Source: Ahaetulla prasina (taxonomy: Eukaryota; Chordata; Lepidosauria; Squamata; Colubridae). Taken from it: a stretch of 64,000 nt of DNA. The translations under genes were made by a program, and so were the position numbers. The first letter of the stretch is position 1, and each line of letters starts with the position of its first letter. Shown one piece after another: positions 21,411 through 31,625 of this stretch. The DNA lies in the NCBI RefSeq assembly GCF_028640845.1, contig NC_080546.1, forward strand, positions 19,623,020-19,687,019. Direction: 5' to 3'. The notes under the pieces were generated by a model. It saw only the letters and a program-made list of their open reading frames with translations. It had not been told where the DNA came from and searched no databases.

Positions 21411-22032
21411 CATTTGGGCTCTTTGTTGGAAAACAATGTTGATAGACTTGCTCCTTTTCTTGCTGCATTTATTTCTTGTCAGCATCTTCTGCTTTTGAAC
21501 TTTTGCCAAGAAAAGCCTTTAGCAGTTTGCCTAATTAGACCAAGGTTGGTGACTGAAGAATTGTGTTATGAAGAATTTGTTTTGATTTAGTTTGGACAAC
21601 GCTGAGAATGAGTTCATGCTCAGCTGTTCTAATAAAGTCTGTTTGTTTTTGAACTGATTGCATCTAATACTATCTACTTGGGCCTGAGTCAGAACAGAGA
21701 GGAAGAAAAATTCGGCCAGGTCTTCTTCTCCTTCTTGGAAATACACACAGAGTGAAAGGGGTGAGCGGGGAGCAGACAAGTGGGCGGGGCCAACCAGGGG
21801 TGTTTTTTACCAGTTCGGTGAACCACTTCAAATCACTGCTACTGGTACATGCGATCCAGTCCAAACCAGTCGAATTCCACTCCTGGATGTACTGTAATGT
21901 GAGCATGTCCAAAGTTCAAAGGATATATAGAAGCCTATATGGACAGGCAAGTGCTCTTCCGTCCATCCATGAAAAACGATTTTTGTAAAAGAAAAAATTC
22001 ATTAGGGCTCCCACTTCAAGACCAAATGTCTA

Positions 22033-22069
22033 CAGTCAGACATGACCTAGCAACTGAACAACAACAAGA
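22033..22069 (+). mobile_element. Bov-B-type 3' tail fragment
   Basis: CAGTCAGACATGACCTAGC followed by AACTGAACAACAACAAGAG is the terminal motif of Bov-B. Too short to tell a LINE from a SINE source. Confidence 0.5.
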
Positions 22070-22264
22070 GTCTATACTTTGTGGTCAAAATTCTCCTTCC
22101 AAAACTATTTGCTTGGGGAAAAAAATGCATCTGAAAGGGAACATCTTTTGTGAAAGGTGTGTATAAAAAGAGATACAGGAAGGTGAAAGAAGTTGCAGCA
22201 TCCTGCAGTCAGTTGTAAATGCAGGCCCGCTGCCAAGTGTCTGAATTTTGGTCATATGACCAGG

Positions 22265-22267
22265 GTG

Positions 22268-22298
<31 letters not shown>

Positions 22299-22300
22299 AA
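22265..22300. repeat. (GT)n(GCGT)n microsatellite
   Basis: A GT array passing into GCGT units. Confidence 0.9.
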
Positions 22301-22598
22301 GCACATGCATACAATAGCTGCAACATTGGGCATAAGTTGTAAATCAGTACCTGTTCTGTTTCCCTCCCCCAATACTCCCAACAAAGAGTCAGTCAAAGCC
22401 TTCTTTTCTAGTTTATTTACATAGATAAATGTTCTGGCCACGTCTACCCACGGGCCTGCCAAGTCTCTGGAGATAACTAGGAAATTATAGATAAGGCCAG
22501 AGTTACTCACGAATATATTCTTCCCTCCATTGATACAGTTTGCCCGCGCAAATTCACTGCTTTGTCCAAGACAAAAAGCCAGGAAGTCCCGCCTCCTG

Positions 22599-22634
22599 CT
22601 TTTATAGCCTCTGTGCGTGTCACTGCGTGACTCA
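22599..22634 (-). promoter_or_regulatory. LTR family 3 promoter: AP-1-like site and TATA box
   Basis: On the sense (minus) strand TGAGTCA (22634-22628) precedes CTATAAAAG (22607-22599) by 20 bp. The same arrangement with the same spacing is in the family 4 LTR (44185-44221). Confidence 0.65.
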
Positions 22635-22901
22635 TCATTCCTTGACTTTGTCCCAACGCCTCCTCTGCTGCGCGCGCCGGTCACGTCTGCGCAGTCTTGC
22701 ATCAAGCCAAAATTGTTCTTGGGGCGTTGCCAAATCAGAAGAAGGCCCGGGAGAATCAGGCCTTGCCGGCCCCTCCTCCTCCCTTTGGGTGGGTGCCAGG
22801 GAGGGAGAGGGCCCAGGAGAAGCAGGCCTTGCCAGGTCTTCTTCCTCACTTTCTGAATCATCCGAGTCCAGGAGTCCGAGTCCAGGAACCTGGGTCACAA
22901 C
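22635..22901 (-). pseudogene. LTR-encoded acidic/Arg-rich ORF (family 3, intact frame)
   Basis: 88 uninterrupted codons starting at the second LTR base. The first half is acidic (DSDDSESEEED), the middle is a Pro/Ser/Gly-rich imperfect repeat (ARPASPGPS, ARPDSPGPSS), and the end is strongly basic (DARLRRRDRRAQQRRRWDK). The stop is just upstream of the promoter. I know no matching domain. It is likely a C-terminal tail from a gene crossing into the 3' LTR. Confidence 0.6.
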
Positions 22902-22933
22902 AGTACCACTGTAATTTTGAATGGTTGCCCAAT

Positions 22934-23269
22934 GTAAAGGTAAAGGTTCACCTCACATATTTATGCTAGTTGTTACCGACTCTAGGGGGCGGTGCTCATC
23001 TCCATTTCAAAGCCATAGAGCCAGACTTGTCTGAAGACATCTCCGTGGTCATGTGGCCGACATGACTAAATGCCAAAGGCACACAGAACACTGTTACCTT
23101 CCCACCAGAGGTGGTCCCTATTTTTTTACTTGCATTTTTTACGTGCTTTCAAACTGCTAGGTTGGCAGGAGTTGGGACAAGTAACGAGAGCTCACCCCAT
23201 TATGCAGCACTAGAGATTCAAACCGCTGACCTTTCAATCGACAAGCTCAGCGTCTTAGCCACTGAGCCA
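22934..23269 (-). mobile_element. Sauria-type SINE (in duplication copy 1)
   Basis: Complete from AAGGTAAAGGTTCACC and CGACTCTAGGGGGCGG to the head CTTAGCCACTGAGCC. More similar to the copy at 14807 than the one at 19912 is. Confidence 0.88.
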
Positions 23270-24085
23270 AATATGTACTGTTTGCCAAACAAGAATCCCC
23301 ATGACTTATTATTACCAAAAGACTTGAATGAGTATTTCTGATCCCAATTTAAAATTCTGTAAGTCGGTGGTTCCCATAATACTGTGGCAACAAATCCCAT
23401 GTAAGTACCCATAATTCTCCTGGTAATAGCTGACAAAAGCAGGAGATATTTTTGCTGAAACTAAATATACTCCAAGGGAGCCATTTCGTTTAACTGAGAC
23501 AAAAATGGAGAAAACGCAAGAAACTTGTCTGATTACCTTGCATCATGGAAGACTGTAGCGCCTGGACAGTTATTAATTTCTTTTGCTGGACATAAAGTGT
23601 AAGGAGGAAAAATGACCTGAAGTCAAGGCAAGGAAAAATGTCCTTTACAGAACTGATTTCAAGACACAAGTAACTAAAATAAACCTGCCTGCTAATATAG
23701 TTGCAACACTATCCCATATTCTTGGCCATCTGAATAAGTCTATCCTGCTTAAACATCTGCCAGCTTAAAACTATTTAAGTAGGCCATGCACAAAAGCCAG
23801 TTTATTAGTCATAATTAAAGCTCACTAAAAACAATGAAGCATAAGTTAGTTTAAAAGAGTCAAACTCTTTTGCTGAACAAAATGAAATAATAGGCTTACT
23901 ATTTTAGTTTTCTTAACATTATTTTTATTAAATAAAAGAAAAAAGAAAAAAAAGAACGTGCATGCATATACCAGTGTCAACATAATAATGTAAAATCGCA
24001 ATATTCACAAAAGAGGGGGGAGAACCTGGAAAATAAGCTCAAACAAACTAGTTCCATGAAATGCTGGTTGACGGATCTTACATAT
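23270..24085. other. Unique-type DNA between SINEs (duplicated)
   Basis: No gene or repeat family recognised. An A-rich tract at about 23936-23956 is where copies 1 and 2 differ in length. Confidence 0.5.
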
Positions 24086-24088
24086 TTT

Positions 24089-24307
24089 TTTTTTTGTTTA
24101 CATTTATACCCCGCCCTTCTCCGAAGACTCAGGGCGGCTTACAGTGTATAAGGCAATAGTCTCATTCTATTTGTATATTTTTACAAAGTCAACTTATTGC
24201 CCCCCCAACAATCTGGGTCCTCATTTTACCTACCTTATAAAGGATGGAAGGCTGAGTCAACCTTGGGCCGGGCTCGAACCTGCAGTAATTGCAGGCTACT
24301 GTGTTCT
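24089..24307 (-). mobile_element. L2-tailed tRNA SINE, cut by the duplication junction
   Basis: T-run, TATACCCCGCCCTTCTCCG tail and the CAATCTGGGTCCTCATTTTA core, ending at GTGTTCT where the second duplication unit begins. The missing tRNA-like head is present in the copy at 25541. Confidence 0.88.
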
Positions 24308-24386
24308 GAATCATCCGAGTCCAGGAGTCCGAGTCCAGGAACCTGGGTCACAACAGTACCACTGTAATTTTGAATGGTTGCCCAAT

Positions 24387-24721
24387 GTAAAGGTAAAGGT
24401 TCACCTCACATATTTATGCTAGTTGTTCCCGACTCTAGGGGGCGGTGCTCATCTCCATTTCAAAGCCATAGAGCCAGACTTGTCTGAAGACATCTCCGTG
24501 GTCATGTGGCCGACATGAATAAATGCCAAAGGCGCACAGAACGCTGTTACCTTCCCACCAGAGGTGGTCCCTATTTTTTTACTTGCATTTTTTACGTGCT
24601 TTCAAACTGCTAGGTTGGCAGGAGTTGGGACAAGTAACGAGAGCTCACCCCATTATGCGGCACTAGAGATTCAAACCGCTGACCTTTCGATCGACAAGCT
24701 CAGCGTCTTAGCCACTGAGCC
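24387..24721 (-). mobile_element. Sauria-type SINE (in duplication copy 2)
   Basis: Paralogue of 22934-23269 by segmental duplication and not by retroposition. Confidence 0.88.
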
Positions 24722-25538
24722 AAATATGTACTGTTTGCCAAACAAGAATCCCCATGACTTATTATTACCGAAAGACTTGAATGAGTATTTCTGATCCCAA
24801 TTTAAAATTCTGTAAGTCGGTGGTTCCCATAATACTGTGGCAACAAATCCCATGTAAGTACCCATAATTCTCCTGGTAATAGCTGACAAAAGCAGGAGAT
24901 ATTTTTGCTGAAACTAAATATACTCCAAGGGAGCCATTTCTTTTAACTGAGACAAAAATGGAGAAAACGCAAGAAACTTGTCTGATTACCTTGCGTCATG
25001 GAAGACTGTAGCGCCTGGACAGTTATTAATTTCTTTTGCTGGACATAAAGTGTAAGGAGGAAAAATGACCTGAAGTCAAGGCAAGGAAAAATGTCCTTTA
25101 CAAAACTGATTTCAAGACACAAGTAACTAAAATAAACCTGCCTGCTAATATAGTTGCAACACTATCCCATATTCTTGGCCATCTGAATAAGTCTATCCTG
25201 CTTAAACATCTGCCAGCTTAAAACTATTTAAGTAGGCCATGCACAAAAGCCAGTTTATTAGTCATAATTAAAGCTCACTAAAAACAATGAAGCATAAGTT
25301 AGTTTAAAAGAATCAAACTCTTTGGCTGAACAAAATGAAATAATAGGCTTACTATTTTAGTTTTCTTAACATTATTTTTATTAAAAAAAAAAAAAGAAAA
25401 AAAGAACGTGCATGCATATACCAGTGTCAACATAATAATGTAACATCGCAATGTTCACAAACGAGGGGGGAGAACCTGGAAAATAAGCTCAAACAAACTA
25501 GTTCCATGAAATGCTGGTTGACGGATCTTACATATTTT
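24722..25538. other. Unique-type DNA (second copy)
   Basis: Counterpart of 23270-24085. No coding potential seen in either copy. Confidence 0.5.
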
Positions 25539-25540
25539 TT

Positions 25541-25797
25541 TTTTTGTTTACATTTATACCCCGCCCTTCTCCGAAGACTCAGGGCGGCTTACAGTGTATA
25601 AGGCAATAGTCTCATTCTATTTGTATATTTTTACAAAGTCAACTTATTGCCCCCCCAACAATCTGGGTCCTCATTTTACCTACCTTATAAAGGATGGAAG
25701 GCTGAGTCAACCTTGGGCCGGGCTCGAACCTGCAGTAATTGCAGGCTACTGTGTTCTTAATAACAGGCTTTACCAGCGTGAGCTAAACCGGCCCCTA
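25541..25797 (-). mobile_element. L2-tailed tRNA SINE, full length
   Basis: Intact version of the SINE cut at 24307. After CTACTGTGTTCT it continues with TAATAACAGGC and AGCGTGAGCTAAACCGGCCCC, the tRNA-like head. The B box is GGTTCGAGCCC on the minus strand. Confidence 0.88.
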
Positions 25798-26535
25798 TAT
25801 TAGCAGTGCATGTCTAGAAATCAAATGTGGATATAGTCTTCCAGTGCTGTAACCATCATGTGCAGAAACATCCACCATACATGATGCCTTGATACATGTC
25901 AAATACTGGGTCATGAGCAAGGAGAAGAGAGAGATTGGTCTAAAATCATGCTAACAGATCTTTGGACAAGTTAATCCCAAAATGAGTTAATGTTCCTTTT
26001 GCTGAGTTGCCCCTCCAATACGAAGCATCTAATATATCCCCCAACATCACATAAATAGCTAATACTGAACTTCCTTAGTAATTAGATTAGTAATTAGTAG
26101 ACCAGTAATTAGACTTAGGAGCCTCTATTGATTCCTCTAACAATTGTGGAACTTCCGAAGCAGCAGTTAGGACCAAATTGTCCAAATAGCAAATTGTTAA
26201 GTTGAATAAATTGCCAAGAAGCATCTCTAAGTGGTACAAAACTTCTCTATACATAGGCAGTAGCCCCACTAAAGGAAAATCAAAACATAGAAGGAATTTT
26301 CTCATAACATCTTCTCCTGGGATTTAATAAAGCATGAAAAGTCAGCTTGCTGGGAGACGTAGTGGAATAAAAGAGAAGGCATTCACACATATGAACTTCA
26401 ACAATGAACTACATGCAAGAAGATTCATGATACATGCACATGTGAAATGATATAAGAATGGGATTTCCTATAACAGCATACAGTACAAATTGTAGACATG
26501 GATTGCAGTCTTCTGAATCTCCAAATTTATTTTCT
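25798..26535. other. No feature recognised
   Basis: AT-rich. A short local repeat of AGTAATTAGA-type words lies near 26078-26112. Confidence 0.5.
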
Positions 26536-26745
26536 CTGGCATGTTGACTCAATGGCTTAATAACGCTGGAGATGGTTTCAACTCTGGTGGTTTGAGCCCC
26601 AGCTTTGTGTGACAGGGTGAGTTCCTGCCACTGTTTCCAGCTTCTGTCCACTTATCAGTTCAAACATGTTCTATGCAAGTAGATAGATAGGTACCACTTC
26701 AGTGGGGAGATGAGCTGGTGCTCTGTGCAGGCAGTCAGATTCCTG
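26536..26745 (+). mobile_element. Sauria-type SINE, old partial copy
   Basis: Recognisable blocks are TGACTCAATGGCTTAATAACGCT (head), GGGTGAGTTCCTGCCACTG, CCAGCTTCTGTCCA, and GGTACCACTTCAGTGGGGAG. The Bov-B-like end is not clear. Confidence 0.6.
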
Positions 26746-27833
26746 AAAGCTCTGAACCTTCACAGTTGCAGTGCCCATTTGCGAGGCAGCTCCAGGAAGG
26801 GAGATATGGGTGATGCTGCAGGAAGAACCTTTCTCTCTGGTACGAAGCTATCTAGCCCTCCTATAGTGTGCCTTGGGAAGCACGCAAGCATGTCCTATCA
26901 CCTTGGCAGACCAAACTACTACTCTGCAATAGCATTGTGGTCTCTTGGCTGCAGTATGACTGTAACAATGCCACACTCTAATAATAATAATTCTCTTTGG
27001 GGAGAAACTTGCCATTGGTAATCTAAATGCTTTCCAAGCATTAGAAAAAGCTTTGAACTCCAAAGATTTTCTGTGTGACAAGTCAACAAATAGGTAAAGA
27101 GGAAAGCATTTTAGGAGATTGTTTTTAAGATGTTTTACCTGAAACCAATACATTAAGAAATAAAATTATATTAACTCTTAAATGAGACATAACAAATGCA
27201 CTTGTTAGTCAGAAGTCAGGAAAGAAATTCAGGATCAAAATCCATGCACTGCCACCCTTTACAAGATAGATGGAATCTTTCAGTCCTATACAGAGCTGGA
27301 TATTTAGGAAGAGATTAAGAAGCAATGAAGATTAGGTCTCTCACTGAAAGGCAATGATCCAAGAGGTGTTTTTTTTTCTTTATGGCTGGTTAGCTTCTCT
27401 GGCTTATTATGTTATTCTTGCTAAAAAAATTCTTCCACAGCTTACACCCAGAAGAGCAGTTCCCACATTTTCTGCTGTGATAAGTTCTTACACTGGAATG
27501 GTTCCTCTCCATTCTGGTGGTGATTGTTTTGACTTTCTAATGTCCCTTGGATTCAATTGTGCTAGAATTCTGGCAGCTGTGAATTAAAAAGTTAGGAAGT
27601 TGGAAGCTGCTGTGGTTGTTTCTATCCCTTGAGGCTTCACCTCTTGCGGACAACTCTGGGTAAGAGACGATGGTGGTGGGTGTGGTAAGAGATGGGTTAA
27701 GAAAAAAAATAATCTGCAGTCCTTTTACTACTCCAGAAGGATTTATTCATATCTGCTGCACTAAAAGTACAATCAACCACAGGTTTTGTTTGAAGCCCAT
27801 TTGTCATTCTGCAGATTGTTCACCTTTTAGAAG
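26746..27833. other. No feature recognised
   Basis: Mixed composition. Overlapping 101- and 103-codon frames at 26710-27153 on opposite strands have no domain and begin inside the SINE. Confidence 0.5.
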
Positions 27834-28090
27834 GAAGTGTAATCTAAATTCTTTTTTTTTTTGGTAAAGTTTTTTATTTTATTTTTAAACAAACAAACCT
27901 AAAAGCATCGTCCATTCAAATACAATGCGTCGGTGGGTAAGTTACAAATCTTTTGTGCAATTTCAACAAATACATATTAATTTATCTAATCTTACATTTT
28001 ATCATCCAATATATATTCAGATATTTTAATTAATTGATCCTTAAATTAACTAATATTTTAGTCTCTGATTTAATATAAGTTATTCTAGAT

Positions 28091-28746
28091 CAATTGTTGT
28101 TTTAGTTGTGAAGTCGTGTCCAACCCATCGCGACCCCATGGACTGTGTTCCTCCAGGCCTTCCTACCCTCTACCATCCTCTGGAGTCCATTTAAGCTCAC
28201 GCCTACTGCTTCAGTGACTCCATCCAGCCACCTCATTCTCTGTCATCCCGTTCTTCTTTTGCCCTCAATCTTTCCCAGTGAGTCTTTCTTTCTCATTAGG
28301 TGGCCAAAGTATTTCAGTTTCATCTTCAGGATCTGGCCTTCTAAAGAGCAGTCAGGGTTGATCTCCTCTAGAGTTGTTTGTTCGCCTTGCAGTCCAAGGG
28401 ACTCGCAGGAGTCTTCTCCAACACCAGAGTTCAAAGGCCTTGATTCTTTGGCGCTCAGCCTTCATTATGGTCCAGCCTTCACAGCCATACATTGCAACTG
28501 GGAAAACCATAGCCTTGACTATACGCACTTTTGTTGGCAGGCTGATGTCTCTGCTTTTTAGTATGCTGTCTAGATTTGCCATAGCTTTCCTCCCCAGGAA
28601 AGCTTTTAATTTTAATTTCTTTTAATTTCTTAGAGGCAGTCCTCATCTGCAGTGATCTTGGAGCCCAGGAAAATAAAATCTGTCGCTACCTCCATTTCTT
28701 CCCCATCTATCTGCCAGGAATTGAGAAGGCCAGATGCCATGATTTT
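28091..28746 (-). mobile_element. Bov-B (RTE-clade) LINE 3' end, nested
   Basis: Reverse complement of the same LINE part as at the window start, with the GAAGTCGTGTCCAACCCATCG tail on the left. It extends about 120 bp further 5' than that copy. It sits within the 27854-28863 insertion. Confidence 0.88.
28243..28582 (-). pseudogene. Bov-B ORF fragments (two overlapping frames)
   Basis: 28352-28582 reads MANLDSILKS, TKVRIVKAMVFPV and FELWCWRRLLRVPWTARR. 28243-28434 continues in another frame with NPDCSLEGQILKMKLKYFGHLMRR-type residues. One frameshift separates them, so the protein is broken. Confidence 0.85.
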
Positions 28747-28883
28747 AATCAATATTTTATCTTATTACACCAATTTATTCCATCATCTTAAAACAGTTAT
28801 ATCATTCAGTAATTCTTGCCTTTTTAGAGGCTCCAATCTTCTTTATTATATTCTCCCTTCTTAGAAGTGCAATCTAAATTCTT

Positions 28884-29311
28884 AAGGAATGTATTTACTA
28901 TCCTACAATGTCTTTGTGATATAGTCTTGTGCCATGGGACTGGTGTAACCAAAATAGAAAGCCATATTTGGGCACGCATTTTATTTAAAATTATTTTTCC
29001 CCATGGGCTTAACACCTTTCATTTTAAGTAATGACTTAGTATGATCTTGGGCTAGGACATTGCATGAGAAGTTGAATTGCTGTGGTTTTTTCATTTAATG
29101 TGATCTCAGTGATGAGTGTGCAGAAGTAGCCCTTAAACAGTGTGCCAAGGAACTGGGAGTCCAATCCCATCTGGCTGCCACAACCAAAATTATATTCTTG
29201 GGAAGTAATTCACCTTTTCGTTCAAGCCAGCTATATCTAAGCCAAATAGTGATCCCCAAATTCAGAAGTTCCCCTAACACTGGCCAGATTTAATGTTGCA
29301 GGATCTAATCT
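28884..29311. other. No feature recognised
   Basis: AT-rich spacer before a hAT element. Confidence 0.5.
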
Positions 29312-29319
29312 GGACTAAT

Positions 29320-29603
29320 CAGAGGTGGTATTCAAATTAGTGGAAATTCTGAGTAGCTCGGAGAACTGGAAAATATCACCTCCGGGTGACCCTGCCCTCC
29401 TGCCCCTGTCCTCCCGTTCCCTGTCTTATATTCCCTTGTTTTTTTAGCTCAGCTGATTCGCGTGGCAGAGCGGATTGCCGCGCCTCAGCTGAGATAAACA
29501 ACAGCTCACCTCACCAGCGCTGACACCGAGGGCAGTCTTTGAGTGCTGTGCATGCTCACGCTCTCATAGAACCAGTAGGAAAAGATTTGGAATCCCACCA
29601 CCA
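29320..29603 (+). mobile_element. Non-autonomous hAT element
   Basis: Starts CAGAGGTGGTATTCA and ends GGAATCCCACCACCA. Target duplication GGACTAAT (29312-29319) / GGGCTAAT (29604-29611). The last two bases of the usual CACTG terminus are altered. Confidence 0.82.
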
Positions 29604-29611
29604 GGGCTAAT

Positions 29612-30118
29612 CACTGGGACCAGAGGTTTTGTCAGACTGTCTCTGATTATATTTAGGAAAGAAAACACCTTGACTTCATTTGAAAATAAAGAAAAGTACT
29701 TTTACTAAATACATCTGGATTACAGCCGTGGATAGTTGAATCTGAGACAAAATATGGCTAACATCCCATATCCCCTCGTTAGTCCCTCCTCCCCACAAGA
29801 GGTCAGGCAGAGCAGGGCCAATGCCAGCTCCTTCTCGCCCCCCGTGGTAATCTTCTTCCGAAGGTCTCCGGCTGCTTGGCATGTCAGGAATGCAGGTTTC
29901 ATTGAAAAGCCCGCGCATCTGGCCTTCATGCTGATTTCAAACCTTTCCTCCCCCACTTCTTCTTTTTTATGTCAGACGATACTCTTAAAGGGCCCTCTTC
30001 TCTTATCCTGAATAGGATAGTAATACACCTTAAGTCCATGAGCTATTCTACATTAAACAAAATGACATTTCTAAATATAAAATGCACAAATAGAAGTGAA
30101 GATTGGAGTGGAGGCTGA
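29612..30118. other. Unassigned GC-rich block
   Basis: 29755-29945 is clearly more GC-rich than its surroundings, with open frames on both strands (29676-29918 and 29720-29956 minus, 29736-30011 plus). I recognise no family. It may be the remnant of an LTR or of an exon, but nothing supports either. Confidence 0.35.
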
Positions 30119-30198
30119 CAGGTTTAGACTTCTGAGCTTTTGGGACTTGTCCTGGAGCCCATCCTCAGGGAACTTTTCTCTCACCAGAATGTGAATAT

Positions 30199-30253
<55 letters not shown>

Positions 30254-30541
30254 TCACACACTATACAATATATAAGCATATATATGAGTATGTAATAACT
30301 ATATTAATTGGATATAACGAAAGGAAACAATAGGACAGGAACGGTAGGCACCCTTGTGCTCTTGTGCACGCCCCTTACAGACCTCTTAGGAATGGGTTGA
30401 GGTCAATGGTAGACAGTTTTTGGTTGAAGCTTTGGGGATTTTGGTCTCTTCCCAAAATATGTCTCAACACATTTGGGTGAAAGAGAAGTTCCCTGAGGAT
30501 GGGCCCCAGCATGAGTCTGAAAGCTTAGAAGACTAAATCTC
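30119..30541. mobile_element. Palindromic MITE split by a LINE tail
   Basis: 30119-30190 (AGACTTCTGAGC, GAGCCCATCCTCAGGGAAC) is the inverted copy of 30455-30541 (GTTCCCTGAGGATGGGC, AAGCTTAGAAGACTAAATCT). The CR1-like LINE tail is between the arms. Confidence 0.7.
30191..30452 (-). mobile_element. CR1-like LINE 3' end with (TTTA)n tail
   Basis: A (TTTA)n array at about 30194-30254, then the reverse complement of the 3' UTR seen at 50160-50390 (for example AATAGGACAGGAACGGTAGG and GCACGCCCCTTACAGACC). Only the last few codons of the ORF are retained. Confidence 0.85.
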
Positions 30542-30807
30542 TCCCCCTGGGGACCAACCCAGATTGGACACATATATTTGCCTTCCATTCTTGAGATTTG
30601 ATGTCCTCCAAACAGCTGTTCTTCAGAAGAAATTCTAGGGTTTCGAATTGAAGTAAATTTTGATCCAGTTGTGAAACTGTACCTACATTTTTCGTATTGC
30701 TCCCATTATCAAAATTCAGTTCCAGTTAATAAGGCCCAAATCTAGTCAGATTTCCAGGCTGGCCCGATCCATTTTATTTATAGTTGGTATTATCCAAACA
30801 ATGATAT
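30542..30807. other. No feature recognised
   Basis: Flank of the palindromic MITE with no identified element. Confidence 0.45.
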
Positions 30808-30808
30808 T

Positions 30809-30853
<45 letters not shown>

Positions 30854-30855
30854 TG
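30808..30855. repeat. (TTTA)n microsatellite
   Basis: About 11 perfect units with no LINE tail recognised beside it. Confidence 0.92.
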
Positions 30856-31512
30856 TGACTAGGTTTTTTTTAGTATTTAGTATTTGTAAAATGCAGCATG
30901 CCTTGATCTCACCTATTTAATAATTGTTGTGCTTTTTGTTTGCCTTCACACATTTTTCTTTCTGTTTATGAAATGCACTATGACTGTAATAAAGTATCTG
31001 TCAATCTATTTAATAACCTTTGTAATAATGTTTGAATAACATATTTTTCAAATGCAAACACAATACATAAAATAAGAAATAAAATGCATGAAACTTGATC
31101 GTAAAGGAATAAAAATGCAATTATTAAAACGTAATTGCTTTAAAAGACAGTCTGAAAAACATTGACTGGAATGGTACTTTATAGATATCAGCTACAGTAA
31201 TATAATTTGAAAGCTTATATGAGATTTCAACTTGTTCCCACTTCTACTCTAATGAATTAGGGAGAATTTTGCCAAGCGTAACACATGTTTTTCCAACCAT
31301 AATCTCTGTCATCTCTACACAACTCAAGTATTTGAGCTATAAGCATCTCAACTTTTTGAGTTTTATTTACTTATTTATAAATAAATGGATGGACTGCCTA
31401 ACTCTGGGTGGTGAACAAAACATTGCCATCAGCCATTCAGTCATGTCTGACATTCGGCCCCTCTATAGGTCAGCACTCTCCCTACCCCTCTGTCTCGCAC
31501 TGCCTATTTTCA
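30856..31512. other. No feature recognised
   Basis: AT-rich DNA with no element that I can place. Confidence 0.5.
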
Positions 31513-31538
31513 GATAGATAGATAGATAGACAGATAGT

Positions 31539-31624
<86 letters not shown>
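31513..31624. repeat. (GATA)n microsatellite
   Basis: About 27 units with one CAGATAGT interruption near 31530. GATA/Bkm arrays are typical of snakes and enriched on some snake W chromosomes. A single array says nothing about linkage. Confidence 0.95.

Positions 31625-31625
<1 letters not shown>

Larger units (their letters stand above)
21083..21696 (+). mobile_element. Solo LTR (family 1, long subtype) inside a hAT element
   Basis: TGTTGTGGTCCGCCAGCAGC to GAGTCAGAACA. Flanks GGGAG (21078-21082) and GAGAG (21697-21701) match at 4 of 5. It contains ATTGGCCCCTCCC, the CTTAAAA box near 21402 and an AATAAAG signal near 21632. In-frame acidic pieces at 21084-21146 and 21150-21383 are separated by one stop. 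Confidence 0.88.
20643..21885 (+). mobile_element. hAT element (about 620 bp) interrupted by a solo LTR
   Basis: Begins CAGGGGTGACATTCAC and ends CGAATTCCACTCCTG. The 8-bp duplication GATGTACT is perfect at 20635-20642 and 21886-21893. The left part has GGTTCTGTGGGTGTGG and its inverted partner around 20770-20800. A 614-bp LTR plus its 5-bp duplication sits inside. Confidence 0.9.
22352..22902 (-). mobile_element. Solo LTR (LTR family 3)
   Basis: 551 bp, TGTTCTG...CACAACA, with perfect 5-bp duplications GTACC (22347-22351 and 22903-22907). Sense is minus: U3 frame 22635-22901, AP-1-like site, TATA box, then AATAAACT near 22410. Only the terminal hexamers resemble family 1. Its U3 end was copied by the later tandem duplication at 22851. 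Confidence 0.9.
22851..24307. repeat. 1.45-kb tandem duplication, copy 1
   Basis: Copy 1 runs from inside the family 3 LTR end through a Sauria SINE, about 700 bp of unique DNA and most of an L2-tailed SINE. Copy 2 (24304-25757) follows head-to-tail with only scattered differences. The junction GTGTTCT|GAATCA shares the 4 bp TTCT with both breakpoints. Confidence 0.93.
24304..25757. repeat. 1.45-kb tandem duplication, copy 2
   Basis: Begins with TTCTGAATCATCCGAG, a stretch of the family 3 LTR without the rest of it, and repeats everything in copy 1. Visible differences are single bases (for example GTTACC/GTTCCC near 22975/24428) and an A-tract indel, so the duplication is young. Confidence 0.93.
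27854..28863 (-). mobile_element. Retroposed insertion (probably L1-like 3' end) hosting a Bov-B
   Basis: GAAGTGTAATCTAAATTCTT (27834-27853) recurs as GAAGTGCAATCTAAATTCTT (28864-28883), a 20-bp target duplication with one mismatch. The insert starts with a T-run, so its poly(A) end is on the left. The non-Bov-B part is AT-rich and not otherwise assigned. Confidence 0.6.

Noticed and set aside
22085..22861. 258-codon minus-strand ORF
   Set aside because: Runs through the LTR in another frame than the conserved one, beyond its end and over a GT microsatellite; no domain.
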